This document shows, in pieces, positions 8,580 through 17,869 of a DNA stretch of 64,000 nt. The notes under the pieces are model-generated. The model worked only from the letters and a program-made list of their open reading frames with translations, did not search any database and was not told where the DNA came from. The DNA comes from Pseudomonas viridiflava (GTDB taxonomy: Bacteria > Pseudomonadota > Gammaproteobacteria > Pseudomonadales > Pseudomonadaceae). The stretch spans positions 1-64,000 of the forward strand of contig NZ_UWFN01000098.1 in assembly GCF_900602065.1 (NCBI RefSeq), in the 5' to 3' direction. The position numbers were made by a program, and so were the translations under genes. How positions within the stretch are numbered: position 1 is the stretch's first letter; every line of letters starts with the position of its first letter.

Positions 8580-8996
8580 TTATTCGCTTTTCTCAGGCTT
8601 GCCATCCAGCGGGTCCAGACGGCCCAACTCGGCCTCATCCAGACCATCGCCACCACCAATGTCATCTTCGTCCACTACTGTGAGACTGAAATCGGCGGGG
8701 CTGTCTTCACCTTCTTCTTCGGCCGAGCGAGCGCCGTCTTCGCGGATCAGGATTTCAGGGTCCAGATCGTCGTCAGTCGGGTGATGATCTGGGGTCGACG
8801 CGCCGGTTAAACCTGCTTCGCGTACGCGCTGCTCCGGAATTTCGTGGCTGAGTTCATCTTCAGGAATCAAGTCACCGATGCGCGCATCGTCGCCTTTGTC
8901 GTCGAAATCCAGCTCACGCATTGAGCCCATTCGATCTTCGTTATCGTCAATGGGCTCGGGTTGGGTTGCACCGTAAGGGCGGCGGGAATCATTCAT
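8580..8996 (-). CDS. Small highly acidic protein of unknown function
   Basis: A 138-residue protein made mostly of Asp, Glu, Gly, Pro and Ser, with almost no hydrophobic clusters except DFSLTVVDEDDIG near the C-terminus; it is probably disordered and cytoplasmic. It lies divergent from carbonic anhydrase, and the same neighbour order (carbonic anhydrase, hypothetical, rimI) is, from memory, found in P. aeruginosa. Homologues are sometimes labelled serine kinase/phosphatase, but I see no catalytic motif to support that. The gene's conservation in synteny argues it is real despite its low complexity. Confidence 0.75.
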   Translation of the reverse strand: MNDSRRPYGATQPEPIDDNEDRMGSMRELDFDDKGDDARIGDLIPEDELSHEIPEQRVREAGLTGASTPDHHPTDDDLDPEILIREDGARSAEEEGEDSPADFSLTVVDEDDIGGGDGLDEAELGRLDPLDGKPEKSE

Positions 8997-9145
8997 GGCG
9001 AATCCTCGTTATTCAGGGGCGTGAAAGGTGGACCGGCACCTATCCTGAAGATTCCTTTTGCTTGCACGAGCGGAGGCGGAAAATGAGTAGTGACCCGAAT
9101 CGCCGAGCCCCAGTCATAAGCTGGCACATCTTCGAGGCATGACAC

Positions 9146-9787
9146 ATGAACGAGCTACAAGACCTGATCGACAACAACGAACGTTGGGCAGACGCGATCA
9201 CCAAGGAAGATCCTGAGTTTTTTGCCAAGCTGGCGCGCCAGCAGACCCCGGAATTCCTGTGGATAGGTTGCTCGGACGCCCGCGTACCCGCTAACGAGAT
9301 CGTCGGCATGTTGCCGGGTGATCTGTTCGTGCATCGCAACGTCGCCAACGTCGTGCTGCACACCGACCTCAACTGCCTGTCAGTGATCCAGTACGCAGTC
9401 GACGTGCTGAAGGTCAAACACATTCTGGTGACCGGCCATTACGGTTGCGGTGGGGTCAGAGCTTCGATGCAGGACCGCCAGTTGGGTCTGATCGATGGCT
9501 GGTTACGCTCGATTCGCGATCTGTATTACGAAAATCGCGAAACCCTGGCCAAGCTGCCTACCGAAGAAGAACGCGTTGACCGCATGTGCGAACTCAATGT
9601 CATTCAGCAAGTGGCCAACGTCGGCCATACCAGCATTGTGCAAAACGCCTGGCATCGCGGGCAGAGCCTCTCGATCCATGGTTGCATCTACGGCATCAAG
9701 GACGGCCGCTGGAAAAGCCTGAATGCGACGATCAGCGGCTTCGAACAACTGCCGCCGCAGTACCGTTTGCGTCCGTTGGGGGAGTAA
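9146..9787 (+). CDS. can: Beta-carbonic anhydrase
   Basis: A 213-residue cytoplasmic beta-class carbonic anhydrase interconverting CO2 and bicarbonate. All zinc-site residues are present at the positions of E. coli Can: Cys42, Asp44 and Arg46 in GCSDARVPAN, and His98 and Cys101 in TGHYGCGG. Length is normal for the family. The start ATG is preceded by GAGG at a spacing of about eight bases. It is transcribed divergently from the acidic-protein gene and followed by a REPIN-like element. Confidence 0.97.
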   Translation: MNELQDLIDNNERWADAITKEDPEFFAKLARQQTPEFLWIGCSDARVPANEIVGMLPGDLFVHRNVANVVLHTDLNCLSVIQYAVDVLKVKHILVTGHYGCGGVRASMQDRQLGLIDGWLRSIRDLYYENRETLAKLPTEEERVDRMCELNVIQQVANVGHTSIVQNAWHRGQSLSIHGCIYGIKDGRWKSLNATISGFEQLPPQYRLRPLGE

Positions 9788-9809
9788 GTAATCCGTTTGG
9801 ATGCAAAAC

Positions 9810-9902
9810 CTGTGGGACCGAATTCATTCGGGAAAGCGGCATTCCTGACGACAAATATCCTGTGAATGTACAGGCCCCTTCGCGAATGAATTCGCTCCCA
9901 CT
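9810..9902. repeat. REPIN-like element, GAATTCATTCG family
   Basis: TGTGGGACCGAATTCATTCGGGAA faces TTCGCGAATGAATTCGCTCCCACT, between the convergent carbonic anhydrase and 9939-11111 genes. Confidence 0.85.
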
Positions 9903-9938
9903 GGTGATCTCATTTACCCGCAGGAGCGATGTTCGCGT

Positions 9939-11111
9939 TTACATATACGGATGAACCGCTGGCGCTGTCAGCGGCTTCTGCAGCTGTTTGAGTGAGCGCG
10001 ATACCGTCCCGGATGTGCACTTGGCGTCGGCGTCGGCCTGGCTCAGTTTGCGCACGTCGGTGTAGAACAGCACACAGGTTTTGATTTTATTGGTGACCTG
10101 CCAGTTCTGCGTGCAACTGCTCAATGTCGCTTTGGGATCTGCACCCGGCTTCTGGCCCATCCCGGCCTGCCAACAGGCAGCGCTCAAGTCCTGCCCCATG
10201 ACCGCCAGACCGGCCGCATCTGCCTTGGCTTCGTCGCCACCATAGTTGGATTTGTCAGCCGCGTACCAGATGTAACTCGGATGGTTGGAACCCAGCACGG
10301 GTACGGTTTGCCCTGGCGTCGGGCTGATCGTCGCCAGCCCCAGCACCGGCACGCTGGCTGAATATTGCTGCTTGATCCAGTTACGCACCGGAGCGCCGAA
10401 CGCAACCATCGGCAACGATGCACCGCCAGTGCTCTGGCTCAACTGTTTGACCATCGTGGTCTGGTAATCCTGAAAGAAGCTGTATACGCCTTCCAGTGAA
10501 CTACCCGCCGAGGCAGGCGCTGCAATCGGCGCGATATCGATGATGGTCTGATAGGCCGGAGTCTGTGCCAGTGGGATGCCGTTATAAGACAGCAACTGCG
10601 CCCAGCGGTCGGTGGTATTGGACTTCAGATAATCCTGAGCCTGGGTCAGCGAATAGTCGGGTGGGAAATGCAGCAGTTCGACACTCTTGCGGTTCTCCAA
10701 CGCCATGCCCAACGGCAGGAACAAATACCAGTTGTACTGCCATTTGTCCGGTCCGGAGGCCAGGAGTTTTTGCGCGCCGCTGTAGGCGAGATCGCCCGCG
10801 TCCAGCAGTTGGGTCAGGGGCTTGTCATAACCGTCAGGTACACCGCTGATCTGCGCGTAGATAACATCGCCATCGCTGGTCACGCTGACTTTGCCGCTAT
10901 AGCCATCACGCTGCACGCTTTGAGTCAGGTAATGCTCGACGGTCTGTTCCAAGGTCCAGTTGCGATAACAGATGACGTTGCAGTTGTTGGGGAAGGCGAA
11001 GAGTTGGGTCACGCGTTCCCGGCTACCCAGTTTGACGTTTACATCAGCCTGCACCAGCGATCCGAAGGTGAGGGTGGCAAGTGTTGCAGTCCATACAGCG
11101 GCTTTCAGCAT
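9939..11111 (-). CDS. Exported protein of unknown function
   Basis: A 390-residue protein that begins with a clear Sec signal peptide (MLKAAVWTATLATLTFGSLVQA, cleavage before DVNVKLG). The ATG at 11109-11111 is chosen because AAGGA lies seven bases upstream; an ATG six bases further upstream is too close to it. The mature part has several Cys residues (NNCNVICYRNW near the N-terminus, and CW, SSCTQ, KTCVLFY, CTSG near the C-terminus) that could form disulfides in the periplasm. I recognise no domain. It lies alone, downstream of and in the same direction as a chemoreceptor, 127 bases away. Confidence 0.85.
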   Translation of the reverse strand: MLKAAVWTATLATLTFGSLVQADVNVKLGSRERVTQLFAFPNNCNVICYRNWTLEQTVEHYLTQSVQRDGYSGKVSVTSDGDVIYAQISGVPDGYDKPLTQLLDAGDLAYSGAQKLLASGPDKWQYNWYLFLPLGMALENRKSVELLHFPPDYSLTQAQDYLKSNTTDRWAQLLSYNGIPLAQTPAYQTIIDIAPIAAPASAGSSLEGVYSFFQDYQTTMVKQLSQSTGGASLPMVAFGAPVRNWIKQQYSASVPVLGLATISPTPGQTVPVLGSNHPSYIWYAADKSNYGGDEAKADAAGLAVMGQDLSAACWQAGMGQKPGADPKATLSSCTQNWQVTNKIKTCVLFYTDVRKLSQADADAKCTSGTVSRSLKQLQKPLTAPAVHPYM

Positions 11112-11238
11112 GCTCATATCCTTTTTGGCAATCTGCCCCGAGGGTTCGGGTCGCTTCAATATTGAAGCAATGTGCCATTGCGAATAAACGGGGGACAGCA
11201 AATAAATTTACTGCCCCAGGCATGCTGTGTGGATGCAA

Positions 11239-12912
11239 TCAGAGCACAAAACGCTGAACCATCAGGTTCAAATCTGTTGCGAGCACCGACAAAGCGTTGC
11301 TGGCCGCCGTGGTCTGGTGTGCGCCTGATGCGCTTTGGGTGGACAGATCGCGAATACTGCTGAGGTTGCGATCCACTTCACCGGCTACCTGTGCCTGTTG
11401 CTCGGCTGCACTGGCAATCAGCAGGTTGCGGTCATTGATGGTAGAGGTCGAACTGATGATCACCGTCAGTGCCTCGCCGGTGGCGGCGGCTTGCTCAAGT
11501 GTCACGTTGGCTTGATTGGCCGTCAGCCGCAGTGCCTGGGCGGTTTCCTGGGTACTTTGCTGCACGCTGTTGATCAGCCCTTCGATTTCTGTGGTTGACG
11601 CGCTGGTGCGCTGTGCCAGCGAGCGAACTTCATCGGCAACCACGGCAAACCCGCGTCCAGCTTCGCCCGCGCGCGCCGCTTCGATCGCAGCATTGAGCGC
11701 GAGCAGGTTGGTCTGATTGGCGATGGCGCGGATCACATCGAGGATTTTGCTGATGCTCAGCGTGCGCTCGGCAAGCCCTTCAGCCTGATGTGATGTGTCC
11801 AGTACATTGCCGGTCAGTTCTTTGATCGAGCCAATGGTGTCGGCCAGGCGCAACTTGCCGTTGGCCGCCGCTTCGTTAGAGGCCAGGGATTCGGTCGCGG
11901 TGTTGCTGGCATTGCTGGCAACTTCCATCGCCGCTTGACTCATTTGATTGACCGCAACAGCAGCCTGTTCGATTTCGCTGTTCTGTAGTTTCAGGTTTTC
12001 CGCACCTGACTCGGCAATGCTGCTCATCTCCTGCACCGACTGCGAAAGCTGGTTCGCGGCGGCGTAGATCTGCTCAATGGTCGAGTGCAGATTGCCACGC
12101 ATCCGGCCGAGCATGTTCAACAGCTGAGCGGTTTCGTCCTTGCCCTCGGGGATTGTCTGCGGACTCAAGTCACCATCGGCAATGGTGCTGGCGATTTTCA
12201 AGGCCTGACGTACCGGACGAATAATGCTGACACTCAAGCGCCAGGCCAGCAGCAAGGTCAAGGCAAGGACCACGCCGATCGCGCTCAGGGCGATGATGCG
12301 CGTCTGGGCGTAGCTGGCGGTGGCTTTCTCGACGGCGGTAGCCGCGCTTTGCTTGTTGAGCTCACGTAGTAACTGCACCTGCATGTCCATCAGGTCGCCT
12401 TGCAGGGACAGCATGGTATTGGCCAGCATGCGGGCGTCTTCAATCTTGCGCTGCTCGATCAGCGCAATCTCGTCATAAAGGCCGGGGATGAATGCTTTGT
12501 AAGCGTCCTGCAAGGCCACGAGAGAATCTCGCTCGGTGGCGTCCTTTACGTGAGCGAGATAGTCGGCGAAGCCTTTTTCGGCATCATTCTTCAGTGTTTC
12601 GACGTTGATCTTGCTGGTAACCACCGCGCCGGGGTCGTCAGCATTGGCGATCAGACGAATGCTTTCGCTGCGCATTTTGACCAGTGTGATCGCCAGCGCA
12701 TCGGCCATGGCGATGCTGGGCAGCGAGCCGCTTTCTACCGTTTCACCTTGCTTGCGAATCTCCTGCATCTGGAACAGGCAGAATGCCCCCAACGCTACCG
12801 TGAGCAATGAGGTGATGCCGAAACACAGCACCAGACGCTGAGTGATCTTGAAGCGCCGCAAGACCGTGGTCCCGGAGCGTCGACGCAAAATGGCAGGCAA
12901 TAATTTTTTCAC
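11239..12912 (-). CDS. Methyl-accepting chemotaxis protein
   Basis: A 557-residue chemoreceptor. A first membrane helix (about residues 26-48) is preceded by a basic N-terminus; a periplasmic helical-bundle ligand domain of about 155 residues follows, then a second membrane helix (about 205-228), HAMP, and the cytoplasmic signalling coiled coil with [21 protein letters not shown] and [12 protein letters not shown]. The signalling half is closely similar to that of the 424-2049 receptor, whereas the periplasmic parts differ, so the two should sense different ligands. It has no CheR-binding pentapeptide. No other chemotaxis genes are in the window. Confidence 0.95.
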   Translation of the reverse strand: MKKLLPAILRRRSGTTVLRRFKITQRLVLCFGITSLLTVALGAFCLFQMQEIRKQGETVESGSLPSIAMADALAITLVKMRSESIRLIANADDPGAVVTSKINVETLKNDAEKGFADYLAHVKDATERDSLVALQDAYKAFIPGLYDEIALIEQRKIEDARMLANTMLSLQGDLMDMQVQLLRELNKQSAATAVEKATASYAQTRIIALSAIGVVLALTLLLAWRLSVSIIRPVRQALKIASTIADGDLSPQTIPEGKDETAQLLNMLGRMRGNLHSTIEQIYAAANQLSQSVQEMSSIAESGAENLKLQNSEIEQAAVAVNQMSQAAMEVASNASNTATESLASNEAAANGKLRLADTIGSIKELTGNVLDTSHQAEGLAERTLSISKILDVIRAIANQTNLLALNAAIEAARAGEAGRGFAVVADEVRSLAQRTSASTTEIEGLINSVQQSTQETAQALRLTANQANVTLEQAAATGEALTVIISSTSTINDRNLLIASAAEQQAQVAGEVDRNLSSIRDLSTQSASGAHQTTAASNALSVLATDLNLMVQRFVL

Positions 12913-12999
12913 TGAGGCTAAAACCCAATCGATAGAAACATCGGAGACTGGGTTATAGGGCAGTTCTGTGATGTCTTTGTGACATCGCTAAGTTTGACG

Positions 13000-13683
13000 T
13001 CAAATTTCCGATGAGTCGTTCAATTCAGTTTTTTTCGGCGCACCCACTTCCTGCATCAGTTCATCCAGAAAGCGCTTCATGCGTGCATGCCTGATCTGCG
13101 CCAGACGAGCGCCTGTCTCCGTCTGGAAGCTATCGGTCAACTGGAAAAGCTTGGTATGGAAATGATCCACGGTGAAACGCTTGTCATCGTAATCACGGTT
13201 TGATGCGTGGGGGTCCTCTGGGTCATACAGGCCACTGCCCATTCGCCCGGAAACGTAGAACATCCGCGCTACGCCGATCATACCCAGTGCGTCGAGCCGG
13301 TCAGCATCCTGAAGGATTTTTGCTTCGAGTGTTTCAGGTGTGATTGCTGCCGAGAAGCTGTGTGCCTCGACTGCATGAGCAACTGATTCAATGCGCTCTT
13401 CCGCCCAGCCCATTTCGGTGAGCAGATCCGCAGCCTTGGCCGCAGCGAGCCGCGACGCACTGGACCGGAAGGGAGAGTTTTTCTCCACGGATACGCAGTC
13501 ATGCAACAACGTGGCAGCTATCAGGATCTCCGGATCGCCGCCCTCTACATCGCGAATCGCGCAGACGTTGCTCCACACTCGCAGCAGGTGGGAGGCATCA
13601 TGGGAACCGTCAACTTTTTCGGCCACGGTGTGTGGCAGTAGAAAAGTGGCGAGATCCTGAAAGGGGGCAAAGGCTTCAGTCAT
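13000..13683 (-). CDS. HD-domain phosphohydrolase
   Basis: A 227-residue protein with the metal-binding HD signature: the first His in DGSHDASHLLRVW, the HD pair in AATLLHDC, a His in HAVEAHSF, and the last Asp in LQDADRLDALG. This is the YedJ/metal-dependent phosphohydrolase type; the substrate is unknown. I use the ATG at 13681-13683 (MTEAFAPFQDL) rather than the upstream codon, whose added residues look non-coding. It is divergent from the ECF sigma gene by about 150 bases, without obvious functional link. Confidence 0.88.
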   Translation of the reverse strand: MTEAFAPFQDLATFLLPHTVAEKVDGSHDASHLLRVWSNVCAIRDVEGGDPEILIAATLLHDCVSVEKNSPFRSSASRLAAAKAADLLTEMGWAEERIESVAHAVEAHSFSAAITPETLEAKILQDADRLDALGMIGVARMFYVSGRMGSGLYDPEDPHASNRDYDDKRFTVDHFHTKLFQLTDSFQTETGARLAQIRHARMKRFLDELMQEVGAPKKTELNDSSEI

Positions 13684-13804
13684 CAGCGGTACCGCCAGGC
13701 ATGCGTGTAATAACAGCATTGCAGATAAACAGGCTTGGGCAAATGTCCGCTGTCATTCGCCGCTTCAAACGTATTGCCAAGCCATTTACAAGCCTGCATC
13801 ATTT

Positions 13805-13823
13805 GTTAATGATTTTCATTGGC
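13805..13823 (+). promoter_or_regulatory. Putative Fur box
   Basis: GTTAATGATTTTCATTGGC matches the 19-base Fur consensus (GATAATGATAATCATTATC) at 14 positions by eye. It lies seven bases before the ATG of an ECF sigma gene of the iron-starvation type, so iron-bound Fur would repress the signalling operon. Confidence 0.75.
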
Positions 13824-13830
13824 AATCGAG

Positions 13831-14337
13831 ATGTCTCACACTCTGCAACGTCGTAATGCTGCGCTTGTTCACCTGTTTGGCGAGCATCATGGCTGGCTGC
13901 TGGAGCGTCTGCGCGCGCGAATTGGCTGTCGCCATGACGCCGCAGACATGGCTGCCGAAACTTTTGCACACGTGGTTGCGCTACCCGATACGCAAGCGAT
14001 TCGTGAACCCAGAGCCTTGCTGACGACGATTGCCAAGAGGTTGATATTCGCCAGTTGGCGTCGGCGTGACCTGGAGCGAGCTTATCTCGAATCGCTGGCC
14101 GCCGAACCCGAGCTATTTGAGCCGTCTGCCGAAGCACGTTACCTGATGATGGAAGCTTTGCTGGAGGTGGATCATTTGCTCAACAGCCTTTCCTCCAAGG
14201 CCAGGGCTGCCTTTCTATACAGCCAACTGGACGGTTGGACCTACGCCCGGATCGGGGCCGAGTTGGGCGTGTCAGCACCCCGGGTCCATCAATATGTGGT
14301 CCAGGGTCTCAAAGCCATCTGTGCGGTCCAACGATGA
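13831..14337 (+). CDS. ECF sigma factor, FecI-like
   Basis: A 168-residue sigma-70 family factor with region 2 (HHGWLLERLRARIGCRHDAADMAAETF, with LLTTIAKRLIFASWRR) and region 4 helix-turn-helix (YSQLDGWTYARIGAELGVS). It is the FecI/FpvI iron-starvation class that directs RNA polymerase to receptor genes when the cognate receptor binds its siderophore. The ATG at 13831 is chosen over an upstream TTG because the latter overlaps the Fur box. It overlaps the FecR gene by four bases (ATGA), so the two are translationally coupled. Confidence 0.93.
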   Translation: MSHTLQRRNAALVHLFGEHHGWLLERLRARIGCRHDAADMAAETFAHVVALPDTQAIREPRALLTTIAKRLIFASWRRRDLERAYLESLAAEPELFEPSAEARYLMMEALLEVDHLLNSLSSKARAAFLYSQLDGWTYARIGAELGVSAPRVHQYVVQGLKAICAVQR

Positions 14338-15263
14338 GCGAACTGCCTGCGGCCCTCGAACAGGCCATCGAATGGCACGCGCGCCAGGCCTCAGGGCAAT
14401 TCTCTGAGGGGGAACTTCGTGCGTTTGAGCGCTGGCTTGCGGCTGATCAATCCCATGCTGCGGCATGGAACGTTCTGCGTACCCGGCTTGATCAGACGTT
14501 CTCGCATTTGTCTGGCAGTCGTGCCCGTCAGGTATTGAGCGCCGGAACGAGTCGTCGTCATCTACTGCGTGGAGCGCTAGCGGTCGGCGGTTGTACGCTG
14601 ACCGCACGACTGTTGACCTGGCCTGGCATGCCGCTGGACAGGCTCACAGCGGATGTCGCGACCGCCAATGCGCAGCGCCAGACACTGGTTCTGGTCGATG
14701 GCTCCAGCCTGACCCTGAACGCAGAAAGTGCTATCGATGTGAGTTTCACCGCGAGCATGCGCACTGTGCGCTTGCTGCGTGGAGGCCTCATGGCGCGTAT
14801 CGAAGCGCAAGACCGGCCCTTCCAGTTGGGGTGCCGTGACGGCAGCGTGCAGTTAACTTCCGGCCAGTGTGTGCTGAGCCAGTATCAGGATCACACGCAG
14901 TTTTGGCTGAAAGCCGGCACTGCACAGATCCGCTCGCAACGTCAGACGCTGGTTCTGACGGCCGGGCAGGGCGCGCGTCTTGATGGACTGGGTGTCCATC
15001 CATTGCCGGTCAGTCAAACAGACCCCGGTGCCTGGGTGCGTGGGTTACTGGAGGTCAGCGATCAATCCCTCGCAGAGGTCGTCGATAGGTTGCGTCCCTA
15101 CAGGCGCGGAGTTTTGCAGGTTTCCGATGCTGCGGCGTCGCTGCGTATTTCCGGCGTATTCAATCTGGATAACAGCGATCAGGCACTGGCAGCCTTGAAA
15201 GATATTCTGCCGCTGCGCATCGATCACTATTGGGGGCTATGGACCCGGATTGATCGGGTCTGA
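14334..15263 (+). CDS. FecR-family anti-sigma/signal transducer
   Basis: A 309-residue transmembrane regulator. The cytoplasmic N-terminal part (ALEQAIEWHARQASG... FERWLAADQSHAAAW) has the conserved W/R-rich form that binds the sigma factor. A single membrane span lies at about residues 77-100, and the periplasmic FecR domain with DGSSLTLNAESAIDV plus a C-terminal STN-like subdomain should touch the receptor's signalling domain. The segment SRRHLLRGALAVGG just before the membrane span looks like a twin-arginine signal, as reported for some pseudomonad FecR proteins. It sits between the sigma and receptor genes, the standard cell-surface-signalling order. Confidence 0.94.
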   Translation: MSELPAALEQAIEWHARQASGQFSEGELRAFERWLAADQSHAAAWNVLRTRLDQTFSHLSGSRARQVLSAGTSRRHLLRGALAVGGCTLTARLLTWPGMPLDRLTADVATANAQRQTLVLVDGSSLTLNAESAIDVSFTASMRTVRLLRGGLMARIEAQDRPFQLGCRDGSVQLTSGQCVLSQYQDHTQFWLKAGTAQIRSQRQTLVLTAGQGARLDGLGVHPLPVSQTDPGAWVRGLLEVSDQSLAEVVDRLRPYRRGVLQVSDAAASLRISGVFNLDNSDQALAALKDILPLRIDHYWGLWTRIDRV

Positions 15264-15326
15264 TACGCCTGCTGAAAAATAAATCACAGGAGCCCTTAAC
15301 AAATCGCCACCTCACTCTACAGAACA

Positions 15327-15357
15327 GGTAAAGGCGCCAGATTGCGCGCTCCGTTTT
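15327..15357 (+). promoter_or_regulatory. Possible ECF-dependent promoter of the receptor gene
   Basis: GGTAAA at 15327 and CGTTTT at 15352 resemble the -35 and -10 boxes used by iron-starvation ECF sigmas (GGAAAT/TAAAT and CGT). The spacing is one or two bases longer than the usual form, so this is tentative. It lies 24 bases before the receptor start codon in a 117-base gap that has no other visible promoter. Confidence 0.3.
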
Positions 15358-15380
15358 GCCAGCGAGGTTGAGCATCGTCC

Positions 15381-17750
15381 ATGCGTCCATCACTTGTTAC
15401 TCCATTGTTCATGACCTTGGCGGTTGCCGTTTCGGTGAGCGCTCAGGCTGCTGAAGCTCTGTATGACTTCTCTGTACCTGCCGGGCCATTGACCGGCGCG
15501 CTCATTCAGATCGGCCAGCAGAGTTCGCGGCAGATTTTGTTCATCCCCGCTGATGTTGCCCAGCGCGTTTCTGCGCCCGTGATCGGCCGGATGAGTGCTG
15601 CGGCGGCGGTTGAGCGTGCGTTGCAGGGTAGCGGTCTGCGCTTGCAGATCACCGCCAGCGGCGCATTGAGCGTGCAGCCTGTGCCGAGCGAAGGCATGAC
15701 GCTGGAGGCGATCAGCATCAATGCTGCTACTGCGGGAGATGGCAGCAACGGCGAGCAAGCGGGGTACGTCGCACGGCGCAGCAGTGTGGGAACCAAAACC
15801 GATACGTCATTGCTGGAAACCCCGCAATCAGTGTCGGTGGTGACACGTGCCGAAATGGACCAACGCAAGAGCGACAATATTTCTGACGCGCTCAAGTACA
15901 CCCCGGGTTTTACCAGTCAGCCGAGCGGCTTCAGTCGCACTGCCGATGATTACACGCTGCGCGGCTTCAACGTAGGCGCGGGTACTGGCGGCATCCTTCG
16001 CGACGGTATGAAATTACAGTCCAACCCTTACGACGGCAGCGTTGAAGCCTATGGTCTTGAACGTGTCGAAGTGCTCAAAGGCGCTTCGTCAGTGCTTTAC
16101 GGTCAACTGTCGCCGGGTGGCATGATCAATACCGTCAGTAAACGTCCGACGGATACCCCCTTGCATGAAATTGGCGTGGAATTCGGCAACCATAATCGAC
16201 GGCAGTACACCTTCGATCTCGGTGGCCCGCTGGACGATCAGGGCCAGTTCAGTTACCGCCTGACCGGCTTGTGGCGCGACAGTGATACCCAGGTCGACCA
16301 CGTTGATGATGATCGGCGTTACATCGCTCCGGCCATCACCTGGCGTCCCGATGACGATACCTCTCTGACCGTGCTGGCCAGCCATCAGGAAACCTATACT
16401 GGTTTCGCGCCTCCCACCAGTTACCGCATGACGACTTACAGCTCAACTCCGGGGTACAAGATTGGTCGTGATCAATTCACCGGTGAGCCAGGCTACGACC
16501 ATTTCAATAATCGTATGGACACCTTGGGTTACCTGTTCAGCCACGACTTCAATGAGAACCTGAAGGTCAATCACAGCTTGCGTTACTTTCAGGCGAACAC
16601 TGACTGGAATTATCTGATTCCGTTCTCCATCGTCGGCTCTAATCTGCTTCGACGTTACAGCGAGCGAGAAGAGCGTTCGACCGGCTGGACGACTGACAAC
16701 AATGTGCAGTACACCTTCGAGAGCGGAAACTGGAGACACACTCTGCTCGCCGGCGTTGATTACTACCACAAGACCTATGATTCGCATCGCTACATCAGCG
16801 GCACGCTGGCGCAGTTCGCGCCACCCTTGAATCTCGCCAACCCGGTGTATACCGGTGTCGGCGCTAATACTGCCGCAGACAGTGGTTCGGATCTGCACAG
16901 CGCCCAGTCAGGTGTTTACCTGCAAGACCAGATTACCTTCGACGAAAAATGGGTGCTGCTGTTGGGTGGCCGACAGGATTGGGCGGAGAGTCGAACCACC
17001 AGTCATGCTGATGACAGCCGCCAGTCACGCAATGACAAGAAGGCTACCGGGCGCATCGGCCTGGTTTACCTCGCCGAAAACGGCTTGGCTCCTTATGTGA
17101 GCTACAGCCAGTCCTTCCAGCCTGCGAGTGTCAGCAACCCGGCTTTTGGCAACGCGTTTGCGCCGCTTGAGGGTGAACAGTACGAGTTGGGCCTGCGCTA
17201 TCAGCCGCCCGGCACCGAGACGATGCTCAGCGCTGCTGTGTATCAGCTTACTCAGGACAATGCGCTCAGCTACGATGCTGCCAGCGCGACCTATGTGCAG
17301 TACGGGAAAACCCGCTCGAAGGGGCTGGAGCTGGAGGCCAAGACAGAGGCCACTGACAACCTGACGCTCACAGCCGGTTATGCCTATACCGACTCGCATG
17401 TCATCGAAGATCAGGCGGCGACTAACGTCGGCAAACGTATCGAAGGTGTTCCGTATCACAGCGCCAGCGTGTGGGCGAGCTATCGTCTGGGCGCATTCGG
17501 TATTCCGCAAATGCGCGTGGCTGCGGGCGCTCGTTACATCGGCACGACCCGCGCTACGCCGACAGATTACGAAGGCAAAATCGGTGCTTACACCTTGGTC
17601 GATGCGCTGGTCAGTTATGAAATCGGCAAGCACTGGGAAGTGGCCGCCAAGGCGCAGAACCTCGCGGATCGCAAATACCTGTACTGCAACACAACCTGCC
17701 GGTATGGCGATGAGCGAAGTGTGATTGGATCGGTGAGTTATCGCTGGTAG
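15381..17750 (+). CDS. TonB-dependent siderophore receptor with signalling domain
   Basis: A 789-residue outer-membrane receptor. A signal peptide (cleaved after AQAA) precedes an N-terminal STN signalling domain (about residues 27-100; YDFSVPAGPLTGALIQIGQQSS), then the plug (LLETPQSVSVVTRAEM; LERVEVLKGASSVLYGQLSPGG) and a 22-strand barrel ending in the typical VSYRW. The plug and barrel resemble ferrichrome/hydroxamate-type receptors (FhuA/FoxA group), but the ligand cannot be fixed. It imports a ferric siderophore using TonB and signals through the FecR and ECF sigma encoded just upstream to induce its own gene. Confidence 0.93.
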   Translation: MRPSLVTPLFMTLAVAVSVSAQAAEALYDFSVPAGPLTGALIQIGQQSSRQILFIPADVAQRVSAPVIGRMSAAAAVERALQGSGLRLQITASGALSVQPVPSEGMTLEAISINAATAGDGSNGEQAGYVARRSSVGTKTDTSLLETPQSVSVVTRAEMDQRKSDNISDALKYTPGFTSQPSGFSRTADDYTLRGFNVGAGTGGILRDGMKLQSNPYDGSVEAYGLERVEVLKGASSVLYGQLSPGGMINTVSKRPTDTPLHEIGVEFGNHNRRQYTFDLGGPLDDQGQFSYRLTGLWRDSDTQVDHVDDDRRYIAPAITWRPDDDTSLTVLASHQETYTGFAPPTSYRMTTYSSTPGYKIGRDQFTGEPGYDHFNNRMDTLGYLFSHDFNENLKVNHSLRYFQANTDWNYLIPFSIVGSNLLRRYSEREERSTGWTTDNNVQYTFESGNWRHTLLAGVDYYHKTYDSHRYISGTLAQFAPPLNLANPVYTGVGANTAADSGSDLHSAQSGVYLQDQITFDEKWVLLLGGRQDWAESRTTSHADDSRQSRNDKKATGRIGLVYLAENGLAPYVSYSQSFQPASVSNPAFGNAFAPLEGEQYELGLRYQPPGTETMLSAAVYQLTQDNALSYDAASATYVQYGKTRSKGLELEAKTEATDNLTLTAGYAYTDSHVIEDQAATNVGKRIEGVPYHSASVWASYRLGAFGIPQMRVAAGARYIGTTRATPTDYEGKIGAYTLVDALVSYEIGKHWEVAAKAQNLADRKYLYCNTTCRYGDERSVIGSVSYRW

Positions 17751-17784
17751 CCAACACGCAAGCTAATGGATTGAAATGCATTTT

Positions 17785-17859
17785 CTGTAGGAGCTGCCGA
17801 AGGCTGCGAAGGATTTATCCTGAAACGCCGCCATTCGCAGCCTGCGGCAGCTCCTACAG
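17785..17859. repeat. REPIN-like element, GCTGCCGAAGGCTGCGA family
   Basis: CTGTAGGAGCTGCCGAAGGCTGCGA pairs with TTCGCAGCCTGCGGCAGCTCCTACAG. It sits between the convergent receptor and TauE/SafE genes. Near-identical copies are at 18882, 22221, 26047, 33317, 34806 and 57263. Confidence 0.9.
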
Positions 17860-17869
17860 AAGTCGTGAA

